Assembly: GCA_964463485.1 (NCBI GenBank)
Contig: CAYXDO010000123.1
Span: forward strand, 1-33,622
DNA from: CAYXDO01 sp964463485
GTDB taxonomy: Bacteria > Myxococcota > Kuafuiibacteriia > Kuafuiibacteriales > Kuafuiibacteriaceae
Direction of reading: 5' to 3'
Length of the DNA: 33,622 bases
Below are positions 1 to 7,415 of the stretch, in pieces. How positions within the stretch are numbered: the stretch's first letter is position 1; the number at the start of each line of letters is the position of its first letter. Below the pieces are notes generated by a model, which was given only the letters and a program-made list of their open reading frames with translations, was not told the origin of the DNA and did no database searches. The translations under genes and the position numbers were made by a program.

Positions 1-76
1 GTCTGAATCGGAGGTCTGAATCGGAGGTCTGAATCGGAGGTCTGAATCGGAAGTCTGGATCGGAAGTCCGAATCGG
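1..76. repeat. 13-bp tandem repeat array (array A)
   Basis: Five full copies and one partial copy of a 13-bp unit with consensus GTCTGAATCGGAG lie head to tail at 1-13, 14-26, 27-39, 40-52, 53-65 and 66-76. The first three are identical and the later ones drift (last base G to A, then single substitutions). The array starts at the first base of the window, so its true length is unknown. It ends directly against the TTG at 77 that may start the next gene. There are no spacers, so it is not a CRISPR. It resembles the other purine-rich arrays in this window near 15474, 19656 and 22997. Confidence 0.95.
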
Positions 77-754
77 TTGACTCTCTCGAACGCTGGCGCA
101 AACACGGGCCCCGTGTTTCTCGCCGCGCTGCTCGCGCTCATCACCGATCCGGGCTGGGTCGAGGTCGACCGGGCGGTCGCCGAGGTGGGTGACCAAGTCA
201 TCACCGCCTCCGAGGTGCGTGTCGAGGCCGCCATTCAGCTCGTGCGGGCCGGCCGAGTAGACGCCGTTCGCATGAGCTCGCTCTCCGCGGAGCTCGAACG
301 CGCGGCTTTGGTGAGCTTGGTCGTTCGTTCTCTGCTGCTCGCCGAGGCACGGAGGCTCAACCTTCGACCTGCGTCCGAGGCTCTCGTCGACGACGCGGTG
401 GCTCGGCTCGCGAGTCACTTCGCGAACCAAGGTGACTTCGTGAGGTTCGTCGAGCGCATCGGCCTCTCCGCGCCGCCTCAGCCAGAGGACTCCGACGACG
501 CCTCGCCCGCGTTCGCGCCGGGGTGGGCGGCCGCGGTCTCTCCGGCGCTTCGGGTCTTTTTACGCGCAGAGCTCTCCGCGGAGCGCTTCGTCGAGCTTCG
601 AGTGATTCCTCAGCGCGGCTCTTCGAAAGACCCAAAGGCCTCCGCGAAAGCCGCGCTCCGCGCCTTCGTGCTTCGTCTCGCCGATCGCACCGCCATCCGC
701 TTTCCTCCTGGGCGAGGAGTCGACCTCGCCAAGGCCTTGGACGGTGAACCGTGA
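77..754 (+). CDS. SurA-N-like secreted chaperone/foldase-related protein
   Basis: A 225-residue protein. A short hydrophobic N-terminus (FLAALLAL) looks like a weak signal peptide and is followed by VDRAVAEVGDQVITASEV, which matches the start of SurA/PpiC-type periplasmic chaperones (VDR-V-VN-E-ITLSE). The rest is helical and alanine/arginine rich; no parvulin isomerase domain is visible, so it would be a chaperone-like domain without the catalytic unit. The start is uncertain: TTG at 77 abuts the tandem array, and GTG at 113 would give a shorter leader. Its stop overlaps the next start by 4 bp (GTGA at 751-754), which suggests translational coupling to the acetyltransferase gene. The family call rests on one N-terminal motif. 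Confidence 0.65.
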   Translation: MTLSNAGANTGPVFLAALLALITDPGWVEVDRAVAEVGDQVITASEVRVEAAIQLVRAGRVDAVRMSSLSAELERAALVSLVVRSLLLAEARRLNLRPASEALVDDAVARLASHFANQGDFVRFVERIGLSAPPQPEDSDDASPAFAPGWAAAVSPALRVFLRAELSAERFVELRVIPQRGSSKDPKASAKAALRAFVLRLADRTAIRFPPGRGVDLAKALDGEP

Positions 755-1212
755 GCGTCGAGCGGGCTGGCCCCTCGGACGTCCCCGAGCTCGCCTCGTT
801 GCTCGCCCGAGTGGGCATCGACGGGTGGGGCGAGGTTGCCGTCGAGCGCGAGCTCGAGCGAGCCGATTCGATCGTACTCTGCCATCGCTCGGACGCCGGG
901 CTCGAAGGCTTCGCGATGGCGCGTTGGGTCGTCGACGAGTGTGAGTTGCTCGCGATCGGTGTGGACCCATCGCTTCGACGCCGGGGCGTTGGGCGCCAAC
1001 TGCTCGCGGCCGTCGAAAGAGCCGCGTTCGAGCGCGGCGTCGTAACGATGTTTCTGGAGGTCCGCGCGAGCAACCTACCTGCGCGGCGACTCTATGAGTC
1101 GGCCGGCTACGAGCTCACCGGGCTGCGACGGCGCTACTACCGAGACGCCGAGGACGCCGCGCTGTACCTCCGCCGCCTCGCGCCTGCCCTCCCCCGCCGC
1201 GCCGAGCGATGA
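751..1212 (+). CDS. rimI: RimI-type GNAT N-acetyltransferase
   Basis: A 153-residue GNAT-fold enzyme, the usual size for RimI, which acetylates the N-terminal alanine of ribosomal protein S18 using acetyl-CoA in the cytoplasm. The acetyl-CoA-binding segment VDPSLRRRGVGRQLL (about residues 70-84) carries the R-x-x-G-x-G signature. The C-terminal part has the typical RimI run: LEVRASN, then RRLYESAGYE, then RRRYYRDAEDA. The start is GTG at 751, overlapping the upstream stop by 4 bp. The substrate is inferred from the family; related GNATs acetylate other proteins, but the LEVRASN and YY--xEDA motifs favour RimI. Confidence 0.85.
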   Translation: MSVERAGPSDVPELASLLARVGIDGWGEVAVERELERADSIVLCHRSDAGLEGFAMARWVVDECELLAIGVDPSLRRRGVGRQLLAAVERAAFERGVVTMFLEVRASNLPARRLYESAGYELTGLRRRYYRDAEDAALYLRRLAPALPRRAER

Positions 1213-1251
1213 TGGATTGACGGCGTCGTCGCGGCCCGACACCCTATCGCG

Positions 1252-1839
1252 GTGCTTCGTCGCCTCTCGATCCTCCCTCTGGTCCTCTTCGGCTGCGACA
1301 GCGGCAACCTCGACCGCGACGACGCCGGCTTCTTCGTCGACGACGCGGGTCAGCGGACGGACGTCGGCGAAGTCAAACGCGACACCATCCTCGTCAAGTA
1401 CGTCTTCGACGGCGACACCATAAAACTCAGCGCGGGCCCCGACGCGCCGCTCACGCCCGATGGCAAGCCGCTCGAAGGTGAGAACGTCCGCTTGCTTGGC
1501 GTCGATGCTCCGGAAATCGAGCACCCACCGACCCCCGCGGAGTGCTGGGGGCCCGAATCTTCGGCCGCCGCGCGAGATCTCCTCCTCGGTCGCCAAGTCC
1601 GGCTCGAGTACGACCCCGCCCAAGAGCTCCGCGACGGTACCGAGAGTCACCGCCTCCTCGCCTACGTCATCCTCGTCGACGGCGGCCAGAATGCCAACGG
1701 CGAGCTGATTCGCCAAGGGCACGCCTGCTCCTTCCGACGTTTTGCCCATCGATTGTCGAGTGTCTTCAATGGCTACGAATCCGAAGCAGAGACCGCCAAC
1801 CGCGGCTTTTGGGCGAGCTGCACCGGTGGATGCGACTGA
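1252..1839 (+). CDS. Staphylococcal-nuclease-fold (SNase/TNase) lipoprotein
   Basis: A 195-residue protein with a GTG start and a lipoprotein-type signal peptide ending at LVLFGC (Cys15). The nuclease fold follows: VFDGDTIKL, then VRLLGVDAPEIEH with the expected Arg and Glu of the SNase active site, and later a GHACSF/ANRGFWASC C-terminal part. The family cleaves DNA and RNA with Ca2+, and a lipid anchor would place the enzyme in the cell envelope. An acidic linker (DRDDAGFFVDDAG) separates the anchor from the domain. The residue after the anchor cysteine is Asp, which in E. coli would keep it in the inner membrane; whether that rule holds here is unknown. The gene end overlaps the downstream MobA-like gene. 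Confidence 0.85.
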   Translation: MLRRLSILPLVLFGCDSGNLDRDDAGFFVDDAGQRTDVGEVKRDTILVKYVFDGDTIKLSAGPDAPLTPDGKPLEGENVRLLGVDAPEIEHPPTPAECWGPESSAAARDLLLGRQVRLEYDPAQELRDGTESHRLLAYVILVDGGQNANGELIRQGHACSFRRFAHRLSSVFNGYESEAETANRGFWASCTGGCD

Positions 1840-2500
1840 GTCGTCGAATCCGGGCGCTCTACCCAGTTCGGGCTCCGTCGCCTTGGCGATCCTGGTCGGC
1901 GGAGAAGGCCGCCGCTTGGGTGGCGTCACCAAACCGCTCCTCCTTCACCCATCGGGCCAAAGACTCATCGACGAAATCATCGCGACCTTCGAGAGTGCGA
2001 CATCCGAGCTCCTCATTCTCTCGACCGAGAGGACCGCGCTTGCGCTTGGAGACGCTGGTTTTGGAGATAGGCTGGTGATGGACGCAGGCACGGGACCGGC
2101 CGGAGCGCTCGCCGCCGCCGCCCGCGCGACCTGCTGCCCATGGCTCGTCCTCGCTGCGGGTGACCTCGTCAGGCCCTCCCGCGCCCTCCTCGATCGACTT
2201 CTCGCGCTACGGGAGCCCGCGAAGGCAGCGCTCGTGTCTCAGGGAGGCTTCCTCCAACCGCAGCTCTCGGTCTGGCCCGCAGCGGAGGTTCGAAGCATCG
2301 ACATTCCAGAAGGCCGCTCGCTCCGATCGGTCGCCGAGCAGCTTGCGTACGTCGCTCTGAGCGCAGACAAACTTGCTTCCTCGGAGCTCGCTGGGCTCGA
2401 TGGGGTCAACGATCCAAGCGACCTCCTTCGCTTCTCGATAGCGCGGCCGACGGGCCGCAACCAAATAGGCACAACTCATCACCCACCGCGCAGATCGTAG
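1826..2500 (+). CDS. mobA: MobA-like molybdenum cofactor guanylyltransferase
   Basis: A 224-residue protein from GTG at 1826; the frame is open upstream to 1742, but an earlier start would overlap the nuclease gene by nearly 100 bp, so the GTG with a 14-bp overlap is preferred. The nucleotide-binding signature AILVGGEGRRLGGVTKPLL corresponds to the L-A-G-G-x-x-x-R-M-G-x-x-K-P motif of MobA. It is followed by GPAGALAAA (the G-P-L-A-G step) and a Mg-binding-type Asp in AAGDLVRPS. MobA adds GMP from GTP to molybdopterin to make the MGD cofactor. No other molybdenum-cofactor gene is nearby, so a different sugar-nucleotidyltransferase role is possible. Confidence 0.75.
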   Translation: MDATESSNPGALPSSGSVALAILVGGEGRRLGGVTKPLLLHPSGQRLIDEIIATFESATSELLILSTERTALALGDAGFGDRLVMDAGTGPAGALAAAARATCCPWLVLAAGDLVRPSRALLDRLLALREPAKAALVSQGGFLQPQLSVWPAAEVRSIDIPEGRSLRSVAEQLAYVALSADKLASSELAGLDGVNDPSDLLRFSIARPTGRNQIGTTHHPPRRS

Positions 2501-2641
2501 ACTTTGCCTGCGCTCCTTGGACCCAGGAGCATACGGAAGTTGAGTCCGCGAAGCTTACGCATGCCTGCGCTCCCAGGCCGGATGTCGGTGACGCGAGCTC
2601 GTCCCTTGGAGCGCCAGCCGTCGCTTCGCCTGGAGACGTTC

Positions 2642-2908
2642 CTACGCAGCATCCGACTCGGGAAGAGCCAGCTGGAACCTGCCCTCAACGACACCCTGAA
2701 CCGTCAGATCCTCGTCGAGACTCTCCCAACGCAACGCGTACCCGTTCAGGCGGAGATGAACCTCTTGCAACTCGGCGTTGCTCGCGCGACTCAATATCTT
2801 GAAGCGATCCGCCGGAAAGCCGACCTGACGTCCGTCCGTCAACTCAACGAAGATCATCCTACCCTGGACCCAAACGCGTGACGCCTGGGCCTCGACTCTA
2901 GCGTCCAT
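2642..2908 (-). CDS. DUF2442 domain protein
   Basis: An 88-residue protein starting at ATG 2908 (MDARVEAQASRVWVQG), overlapping the end of the DUF4160 gene by 11 bp. A longer in-frame reading upstream exists but lies wholly inside the DUF4160 gene, so the short form is preferred. The core VELTDGRQVGFPADRF, followed near the end by LRWESLDEDLTVQGV, matches DUF2442 (V-L-x-D-G-R-x-I-x-x-P, then I-x-W-P-x-L-D-E-D-I-x-x-x-G). DUF2442 and DUF4160 genes often occur side by side and have been suggested to be toxin-antitoxin-like, but no biochemical role is established. It is convergent with the MobA-like gene, with 141 bp between the stops. Confidence 0.85.
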   Translation of the reverse strand: MDARVEAQASRVWVQGRMIFVELTDGRQVGFPADRFKILSRASNAELQEVHLRLNGYALRWESLDEDLTVQGVVEGRFQLALPESDAA

Positions 2909-3134
2909 GAAACTCACGAAACTTCTCCCGTAACAGAGTCTGGTTCTCGTAAACGAGGCGTTCGACCCTCTTGACGATGATGGCCGAGAGGCCGCGGTTG
3001 CTCGCAAGACCGACAAGCTCCAACCAGAACTTGCACTCGCCCTCGCCGGCGTCGATGTGAACGTGCGCGGGTTCTTCCCCTTCGTTGGAATAGAAATGAA
3101 AGCGGAATCCGGCCACGCGTAGGACCGTTGGCAC
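2898..3134 (-). CDS. DUF4160 domain protein
   Basis: A 78-residue protein from GTG at 3134, which gives the typical family N-terminus M-P-T-V-L-R-V-A-G-F. A longer reading from TTG 3173 would add 13 residues that the family lacks. The segment FRFHFYSNEGEEPAHVHID is diagnostic for DUF4160 (F-x-F-Y-S-N-E-x-x-E-P-x-H-V-H-V), and the HVH pair could bind metal. The C-terminal ERLVYENQTLLREKFREFHG is a helix also typical of the family. It is the first gene of a two-gene operon with DUF2442 and is transcribed away from the PerR-like gene. Function unknown; a toxin-antitoxin-like role is only a suggestion from family context. Confidence 0.85.
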   Translation of the reverse strand: MPTVLRVAGFRFHFYSNEGEEPAHVHIDAGEGECKFWLELVGLASNRGLSAIIVKRVERLVYENQTLLREKFREFHGR

Positions 3135-3242
3135 GCCCAATCCTACAGCCTCATGGATGCGAGTGGAAGCCAATTCTAGCTGTCAGTGGCGGTTGACAGA
3201 CTGATCCCCAACTCCTTGCAGGACTCCCGGAGGTTTCTGGCG

Positions 3243-3278
3243 TTTACCCGTCCAAGATCATCATGATAATAATTCTTA
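3243..3278 (+). promoter_or_regulatory. Promoter with PerR-box-like operator
   Basis: TTTACC at 3243-3248 and GATAAT at 3265-3270 are 16 bp apart and resemble a sigma-70 -35/-10 pair. The 7-1-7 inverted repeat TGATAATAATTCTTA at 3264-3278 overlaps the -10 element; by hand it agrees with the PerR box TTATAATNATTATAA at 11 of 14 defined positions. The A/T-rich stretch stands out in GC-rich surroundings. It lies about 40-50 bp before the PerR-like gene, the geometry expected for repression and autoregulation. A Fur box is a possible alternative reading. Confidence 0.7.
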
Positions 3279-3314
3279 CTTGACATTCCTTCTTATCCGC
3301 ACCAAGTTCCGCCC

Positions 3315-3779
3315 GTGTCGATGACACCCGAGGGACGCTCCGTCGAGGAAGCCGAGCTTCTGAGTCGATGCCGGGAAGCAGGGCTCAAAGCCACGCCTCA
3401 ACGGCTCGCGATTTACCGTGAGCTGTGGTCTCGGACGGACCATCCGTCACCGGAGGCGATATTCCAAGCGGTGCGAGTGAGTCAGCCAGCGCTCTCGTTG
3501 GCGACGGTCTACAAGACGCTGGATACGCTGGTGGAGGCCGGGCTCGTGCACGAGGTGGAGCACACGGGCGAGCGAAAGCGTTACGACGCCAACGTGGATC
3601 CGCACCATCACTTGGTGTGCACGCGCTGTGGCCGAATCACCGACTTCGAAGATCGGAGTCTCTCGGAGGTCGCGACCCAATCCTTCGCGCCCGGCTTCAT
3701 CGCCGAGCGTGTGAGAGTGCAAGTGCTCGGAGCGTGCGCGGAGTGCGCGAGCGTTTCGGGTGAGAAGAGGAGAGAATGA
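3315..3779 (+). CDS. perR: PerR-like peroxide-sensing Fur-family repressor
   Basis: A 154-residue Fur-family regulator. The winged helix holds LKATPQRLAIYREL and SLATVYKTLDTLVEAGL. The metal-sensing ligands known from Bacillus PerR are all in place: His43, Asp91 (RYD), His97 and His99 (DPHHH) and Asp110 (TDFED). The structural zinc site is C102-x2-C105 (CTRC) with C141-x2-C144 (CAEC). In PerR the Fe2+ site oxidises histidines on contact with peroxide and releases DNA. Start is GTG 3315 or ATG 3321; neither has a strong ribosome site. A PerR-box-like operator lies just upstream, and the rubrerythrin gene overlaps its stop, both supporting a peroxide role rather than iron-uptake control. Confidence 0.85.
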   Translation: MSMTPEGRSVEEAELLSRCREAGLKATPQRLAIYRELWSRTDHPSPEAIFQAVRVSQPALSLATVYKTLDTLVEAGLVHEVEHTGERKRYDANVDPHHHLVCTRCGRITDFEDRSLSEVATQSFAPGFIAERVRVQVLGACAECASVSGEKRRE

Positions 3780-4195
3780 TGAAAGAGCTCAAGGCAACCA
3801 AGACCCACGACAACTTGAAGGCCGCCTTCGCGGGTGAGTCGCAGGCGAATCGCCGCTACCTCTATTTCGCGAAGGTTGCGGACGTAGAAGGTTATCCGGA
3901 GATCGCCATGAATTTCCGTGAGACCGCGGAGGGCGAGACCGGCCACGCGCATGGCCACCTCGACTACCTGAAGAAGGTCGGTGATCCGGCGACGGGTCTG
4001 CCTCTCGGGGACACCGCGACCAACCTCAAGGCTTCGGTCGCCGGCGAGACGCATGAGTACACGGACATGTATCCGGGTATGGCGAAGACCGCGCGTGAGG
4101 AGGGCTTCACGGAGATCGCGGACTGGTTCGAGACCTTGGCGAAGGCCGAGAAGTCGCACGCGGGCCGCTTCCAGAAGATGCTCGATTCCATGTGA
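3776..4195 (+). CDS. Rubrerythrin lacking the rubredoxin domain
   Basis: A 139-residue ferritin-like di-iron protein; rubrerythrins reduce hydrogen peroxide to water in the cytoplasm. All the di-iron ligands of classical rubrerythrin can be matched: Glu21 (GESQAN), Glu54 and His57 (ETGHAH), Glu91 and Glu94 (GETHEY), Glu125 and His128 (EKSH). Classical rubrerythrin is about 190 residues with a C-terminal rubredoxin; here the protein stops right after the four-helix bundle, so electrons must come from another protein. ATG at 3776 overlaps the regulator's stop, and a good ribosome site (AGGAG at about 3767-3771) precedes it. The Fe-S gene downstream is a natural candidate electron donor, which is an inference. 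Confidence 0.92.
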   Translation: MMKELKATKTHDNLKAAFAGESQANRRYLYFAKVADVEGYPEIAMNFRETAEGETGHAHGHLDYLKKVGDPATGLPLGDTATNLKASVAGETHEYTDMYPGMAKTAREEGFTEIADWFETLAKAEKSHAGRFQKMLDSM

Positions 4196-4203
4196 AAAGG
4201 ACT

Positions 4204-4235
4204 GGGAGGGTCCGTGCTTCGGGACGGACCCTCCC
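4204..4235 (+). promoter_or_regulatory. Strong intercistronic hairpin between rubrerythrin and Fe-S genes
   Basis: GGGAGGGTCCGT at 4204-4215 and ACGGACCCTCCC at 4224-4235 form a perfect 12-bp stem with an 8-base loop. No T-run follows; only six bases separate the stem from the ATG at 4242, so it is not a standard intrinsic terminator. The only purine-rich ribosome-site-like bases (GGGAGGG) lie in the 5' arm. It could stabilise the rubrerythrin transcript, attenuate read-through, or limit translation of the Fe-S gene. Confidence 0.75.
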
Positions 4236-4241
4236 GAACTC

Positions 4242-5648
4242 ATGAGCGAGGCGAAGAACATCTCCTATCAACCGACCGACGGGCTCAGCTATGACCCGTC
4301 GGACGAGCGTTACTGGCGACCCGAGTTGCTCCAGAAGGAGATCAATCGCGCCTTCGAGATCTGCAGCGGCTGTCGTTTGTGCTTCAAGTACTGCGACAGC
4401 TTCCCCACCTTGTTCAAGCTCCTCGACGACAAACACGAGGGTGACGTGCGAAAACTCTCGGCGAGTCAGACCCGAGGAGTCATGGAGGCTTGTTTTCAGT
4501 GCAAGCTCTGCGAAGTTCAATGCCCGTATACTCCCCGTGACAAACACGAGTTTCAGCTCGACTTCCCGAAGCTCGTTCATCGGTACCGCGCCCTGCACGC
4601 ACAATCGACCGAGCCGACGGTGCGCGATCGGTTGCTAGGCGATCCCGACTTCTCGGGGAAGCTCGCTCGCGCGAGCCTCGGCATGGCGAACCTGATGAAC
4701 CGAGTGGCGATCCATCGACAGTTTCTGCATTCCTTCGTCGGTATTCACAAGGACAAGAAGCTCCCTGAGTTTGCTGCGGAGACTTTCAGCCGGTGGGCCG
4801 TCCGACGAAAGAAAACCAGGTCTCCCGGGCGCTCCGAGGTCGTGCTGTTTCAGACGTGTTACGTCGAGAACAACGAGCCCGACGTAGGCAAAGACACCCT
4901 CGCCGTTTACGAAAAGAACGGCATCGACGTCGCTTGTCTCGAAGGGTTGCGGTGCTGCGGGATGCCCGCCTGGGAGACCGGAAATCTCGAGAAGCTGCGC
5001 GAGCACGCCAAGGATAACCTCGACAGGCTGCTGCCCTTCGTGGAGGCCGGTGCCAAGGTCGTAGTCATCAACCCGACCTGTTCGATGATGATGAGGAAAG
5101 AGTACCCCGAGCTCCTCGAAGGGGCCGATCGGGAACGCGCCAAGCTACTCGCGCCGGCTGTTCGGGACGCTGCCGAGTATCTCTGGTCGATCCGCCAAGA
5201 GCCCAGGTTCTCTACTGACTTCAAGAGTACTCCGGGCGGGAAGGTGGCGTGCCACGCACCCTGCCACTTGCGCGCCCAGGCCATCGGATTTCGGGGTCGC
5301 GATTTGATTCGAAAGATCCCCGGAGTCAGCGTGTCGCTCACGATGGAGTGTTGCGGTCACGACGGTACCTACGGCATGAAAACGGAGACTTTCGAGGCGA
5401 GCAAGAGGCTCGGACAAAAGGCCTTCGACGGTATGAAAGAAGGCGGAGCGCGCTTCTACTCGTCCGAGTGCCCGCTGGCCGGAGCCCAATTCGAGCAGCA
5501 CACGGGAATCAAGGCGCTCCATCCGATGTCGATCTTGGCGAGAGCTTATCGACCGGATGGGTTTCCGTTCCGCGTCCCCGAGAAGAAGGTCGAGGGCACG
5601 CCGGCGGAGGACAAAGCGGCCCCGGTGCCGACAGGAGAGAAAGAATGA
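4242..5648 (+). CDS. GlpC/HdrD-type Fe-S oxidoreductase (two 4Fe-4S, two CCG domains)
   Basis: A 468-residue protein from ATG 4242; the frame is open upstream, but that part lies inside the rubrerythrin gene. Two ferredoxin-type 4Fe-4S motifs are at C41-x2-C44-x2-C47-x3-C51 and C84-x2-C87-x2-C90-x3-C94. Two cysteine-rich CCG domains follow: LRCCGMPAWETG with an upstream TCYVEN, then CHAPCHLRAQ with MECCGHDGTYG. This is the build of GlpC and heterodisulfide-reductase subunit D, which pass electrons between carriers or reduce disulfides. No flavin or catalytic partner subunit such as GlpA/GlpB is next to it. Its place between rubrerythrin and DUF3501 suggests it supplies or receives electrons in peroxide defence, an inference. 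The stop overlaps the next start by 4 bp. Confidence 0.85.
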   Translation: MSEAKNISYQPTDGLSYDPSDERYWRPELLQKEINRAFEICSGCRLCFKYCDSFPTLFKLLDDKHEGDVRKLSASQTRGVMEACFQCKLCEVQCPYTPRDKHEFQLDFPKLVHRYRALHAQSTEPTVRDRLLGDPDFSGKLARASLGMANLMNRVAIHRQFLHSFVGIHKDKKLPEFAAETFSRWAVRRKKTRSPGRSEVVLFQTCYVENNEPDVGKDTLAVYEKNGIDVACLEGLRCCGMPAWETGNLEKLREHAKDNLDRLLPFVEAGAKVVVINPTCSMMMRKEYPELLEGADRERAKLLAPAVRDAAEYLWSIRQEPRFSTDFKSTPGGKVACHAPCHLRAQAIGFRGRDLIRKIPGVSVSLTMECCGHDGTYGMKTETFEASKRLGQKAFDGMKEGGARFYSSECPLAGAQFEQHTGIKALHPMSILARAYRPDGFPFRVPEKKVEGTPAEDKAAPVPTGEKE

Positions 5649-6202
5649 GAAAGGTTCGTCGAGACGAGCTCGTCGACTTCGTCACTTACGCAGAGCAACG
5701 AGACCAAGCCAGGGCGCGAGTCCTTGGCATCAAGGCCCAGAGGCGTGTTCACCTCGGGCCCCACCTGACTTTCCTTTTCGAGAACGCGGAGACGGTGCGG
5801 TACCAAATTCAGGAAATGATGCGCGCGGAGTCGATGGTGCGGGAGGCTGATATTCTCCACGAGCTCGAAACCTACAACGAGCTGCTGGGGGGTCGCGGCG
5901 AGCTCGGGGCCACGCTCCTCATCGAGCTCGACGACCCTGCGGAGCGAGCCGAGAAGCTCGTGGCGTGGCGGGATCTCCCGAGTCATCTCTTCGCGGTCCT
6001 CGACGACGGTTCCAAGGTTCGCGCCGGCTTCGACGCGAGGCAGATCGGAGACGAGCGACTCTCGAGCGTGCAATATCTCCGCTTCGAGACGAACGGCCGC
6101 GTCCCAGTCGGGCTGCGCTGTGAGCACCCGAGCTGCCGAGTCGAGGTCGCGCTGAGCGCCGAGCAACGACGCGCCCTCGAAGAAGACCTCGCCGACGAGT
6201 GA
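5645..6202 (+). CDS. DUF3501 family protein
   Basis: A 185-residue protein starting at ATG 5645, overlapping the Fe-S gene stop (ATGA). The family signature is clear: RRDELVDFVTYAEQR near the N-terminus, RRVHLGPHLTFLFEN at about residues 33-47, IQEMMRAE, then ELETYNELLGG and ATLLIELDDPAERAE. No signal peptide or membrane segment is seen and no catalytic residues are known. Family members are commonly encoded next to a rubrerythrin and a CCG-domain Fe-S protein, exactly as here, so a role in the same oxidative-stress unit is likely, but the biochemical function is unknown. The call as DUF3501 is based on remembered family motifs. Confidence 0.85.
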   Translation: MRKVRRDELVDFVTYAEQRDQARARVLGIKAQRRVHLGPHLTFLFENAETVRYQIQEMMRAESMVREADILHELETYNELLGGRGELGATLLIELDDPAERAEKLVAWRDLPSHLFAVLDDGSKVRAGFDARQIGDERLSSVQYLRFETNGRVPVGLRCEHPSCRVEVALSAEQRRALEEDLADE

Positions 6203-6300
6203 CCTCAATTCCTAGAGGCTGTAGCTTTCGGCGAGAGTCCGAGTGAATCGACGATTTCGGTGTTGCCGTTCGCCCGCTTTCGAGGCCGAATGGGTCGCCG

Positions 6301-7413
6301 GTGTCCTCACTTCGGACCACACCTCTCTCCCTTGGCTTTGCCCTCGGCCTGATCGGTTGCGACGTCTCGTTCCCGGATGAGTATCGAATCGAGGACCTTC
6401 GGGTGCTCAACATCAAGGCCGAGCCGCCTGAGGTCGCGGTCTTTGCTCGCGCCCCGGGCGACCCTCTTCGCCTACCGTCCGAGGGTGTCCCGGAGCTCGC
6501 GATGACGCCCGTACACTTGACGGCGCTGGTCGCGCATCCGGATTCGGGCGCGTCTTTGGAGGTTCGTTGGTCACGATGCGGGATCTTCGACGACCTGCCA
6601 TGCGATGCGCCGTTGGTGGCCCTCGACGCAGGTCCCGCCGACGAGCTCGACATCGTGCCCGCCCAGGCGATTCTCGAGGCCCTCCTCGAAAGTGGCTCCA
6701 CCGGCGGGTCTCCGATCTCGCTCGCGGGAACTTTGGTCGAAGACCCGCGCGACATCTTCAACGGCTTTTTTGCTTACGTGAACACGACCGTCAGTGTCCG
6801 GGAAGCGAGCGTTCCGGTCGATACGTCGCCGCTCCAGGCCGAAAAGCGGCTCATTTTGTACGACCCGCGCCTGATCGCCACGGCAATCGAAGAGGCGAGT
6901 CTGCGAGGCAGCCAGGGTTCCGAAGTCGCGGCCGCGCTGGGTCTGCCCAACCTGTGCAGCTCGACGTCCGAAGCGCACCGACAGAAGCTCCGCGCGTTTC
7001 TGGAAGAGCGCGTCCCCAATCGAGCTCCCATGCTTGCGCCGCTTGGGTTCGACGTCATCGAAGGACTCACCGACACACCCACCGGCGCGCTCGCACGAGG
7101 AGACTTGATCAAACTTCGGGCGGGCGAGGTCCTGGCGCTGAGGCCCGACGTCACCTTTGGCAGCAAAGAGACTTACTCCGTGATCGACGGGAACTGCCAG
7201 CTTCGAGAGTTCGACGAGAACCTGAGCTTTTCCTGGTTCACACGCCTCGGCGAGCTGACTCGGCACACCTCCACGGATCGCGCGCCCGTCGTCAACTACA
7301 CCGCGCCCAAAGAGCTGACCTCCGACGGCATGATCGATCGCGTCTGGCTCGTGGTTCGGGATGGGCGCGGCGGGTCCGACCACATGTTCATCGACGTCGA
7401 GCTGCGAAACTGA
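6301..7413 (+). CDS. Uncharacterised lipoprotein
   Basis: A 370-residue protein from GTG 6301. The N-terminus SLGFALGLIGC is a good lipoprotein signal with Cys20 as the lipidated residue; Asp follows it, which in E. coli would favour inner-membrane retention. The mature part begins with DEYRIEDLRVLNIKAEPPEV, a sequence style seen in secreted myxobacterial proteins with Ig-like folds, and ends with a beta-rich stretch (RAPVVNYTAPKELTSDGMIDRVWLVVRDGRGGSDHM split across several strands) that looks like a domain for periplasmic or surface interaction. I do not recognise a named family. It ends 2 bp before the membrane-spermidine-synthase gene, so the two are probably cotranscribed. Confidence 0.8.
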   Translation: MSSLRTTPLSLGFALGLIGCDVSFPDEYRIEDLRVLNIKAEPPEVAVFARAPGDPLRLPSEGVPELAMTPVHLTALVAHPDSGASLEVRWSRCGIFDDLPCDAPLVALDAGPADELDIVPAQAILEALLESGSTGGSPISLAGTLVEDPRDIFNGFFAYVNTTVSVREASVPVDTSPLQAEKRLILYDPRLIATAIEEASLRGSQGSEVAAALGLPNLCSSTSEAHRQKLRAFLEERVPNRAPMLAPLGFDVIEGLTDTPTGALARGDLIKLRAGEVLALRPDVTFGSKETYSVIDGNCQLREFDENLSFSWFTRLGELTRHTSTDRAPVVNYTAPKELTSDGMIDRVWLVVRDGRGGSDHMFIDVELRN

Positions 7414-7415
7414 GC

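Noticed and set aside
1..76. Possible CRISPR array
   Set aside because: Units are only 13 bp and directly adjacent with no spacers; no cas genes in the window. The same holds for 15585-15654.
2479..2620. - strand protein-like text (VTDIRPGSAGMRKLRGLNF and after) near the MobA stop
   Set aside because: It overlaps the MobA C-terminus and has no clear start; too short and unsupported to call, though it might be the tail of a lost gene.
3280..3285. TTGACA as the -35 of the PerR promoter
   Set aside because: No -10 hexamer lies at 16-18 bp spacing; the TTTACC/GATAAT pair upstream fits better and overlaps the palindrome.
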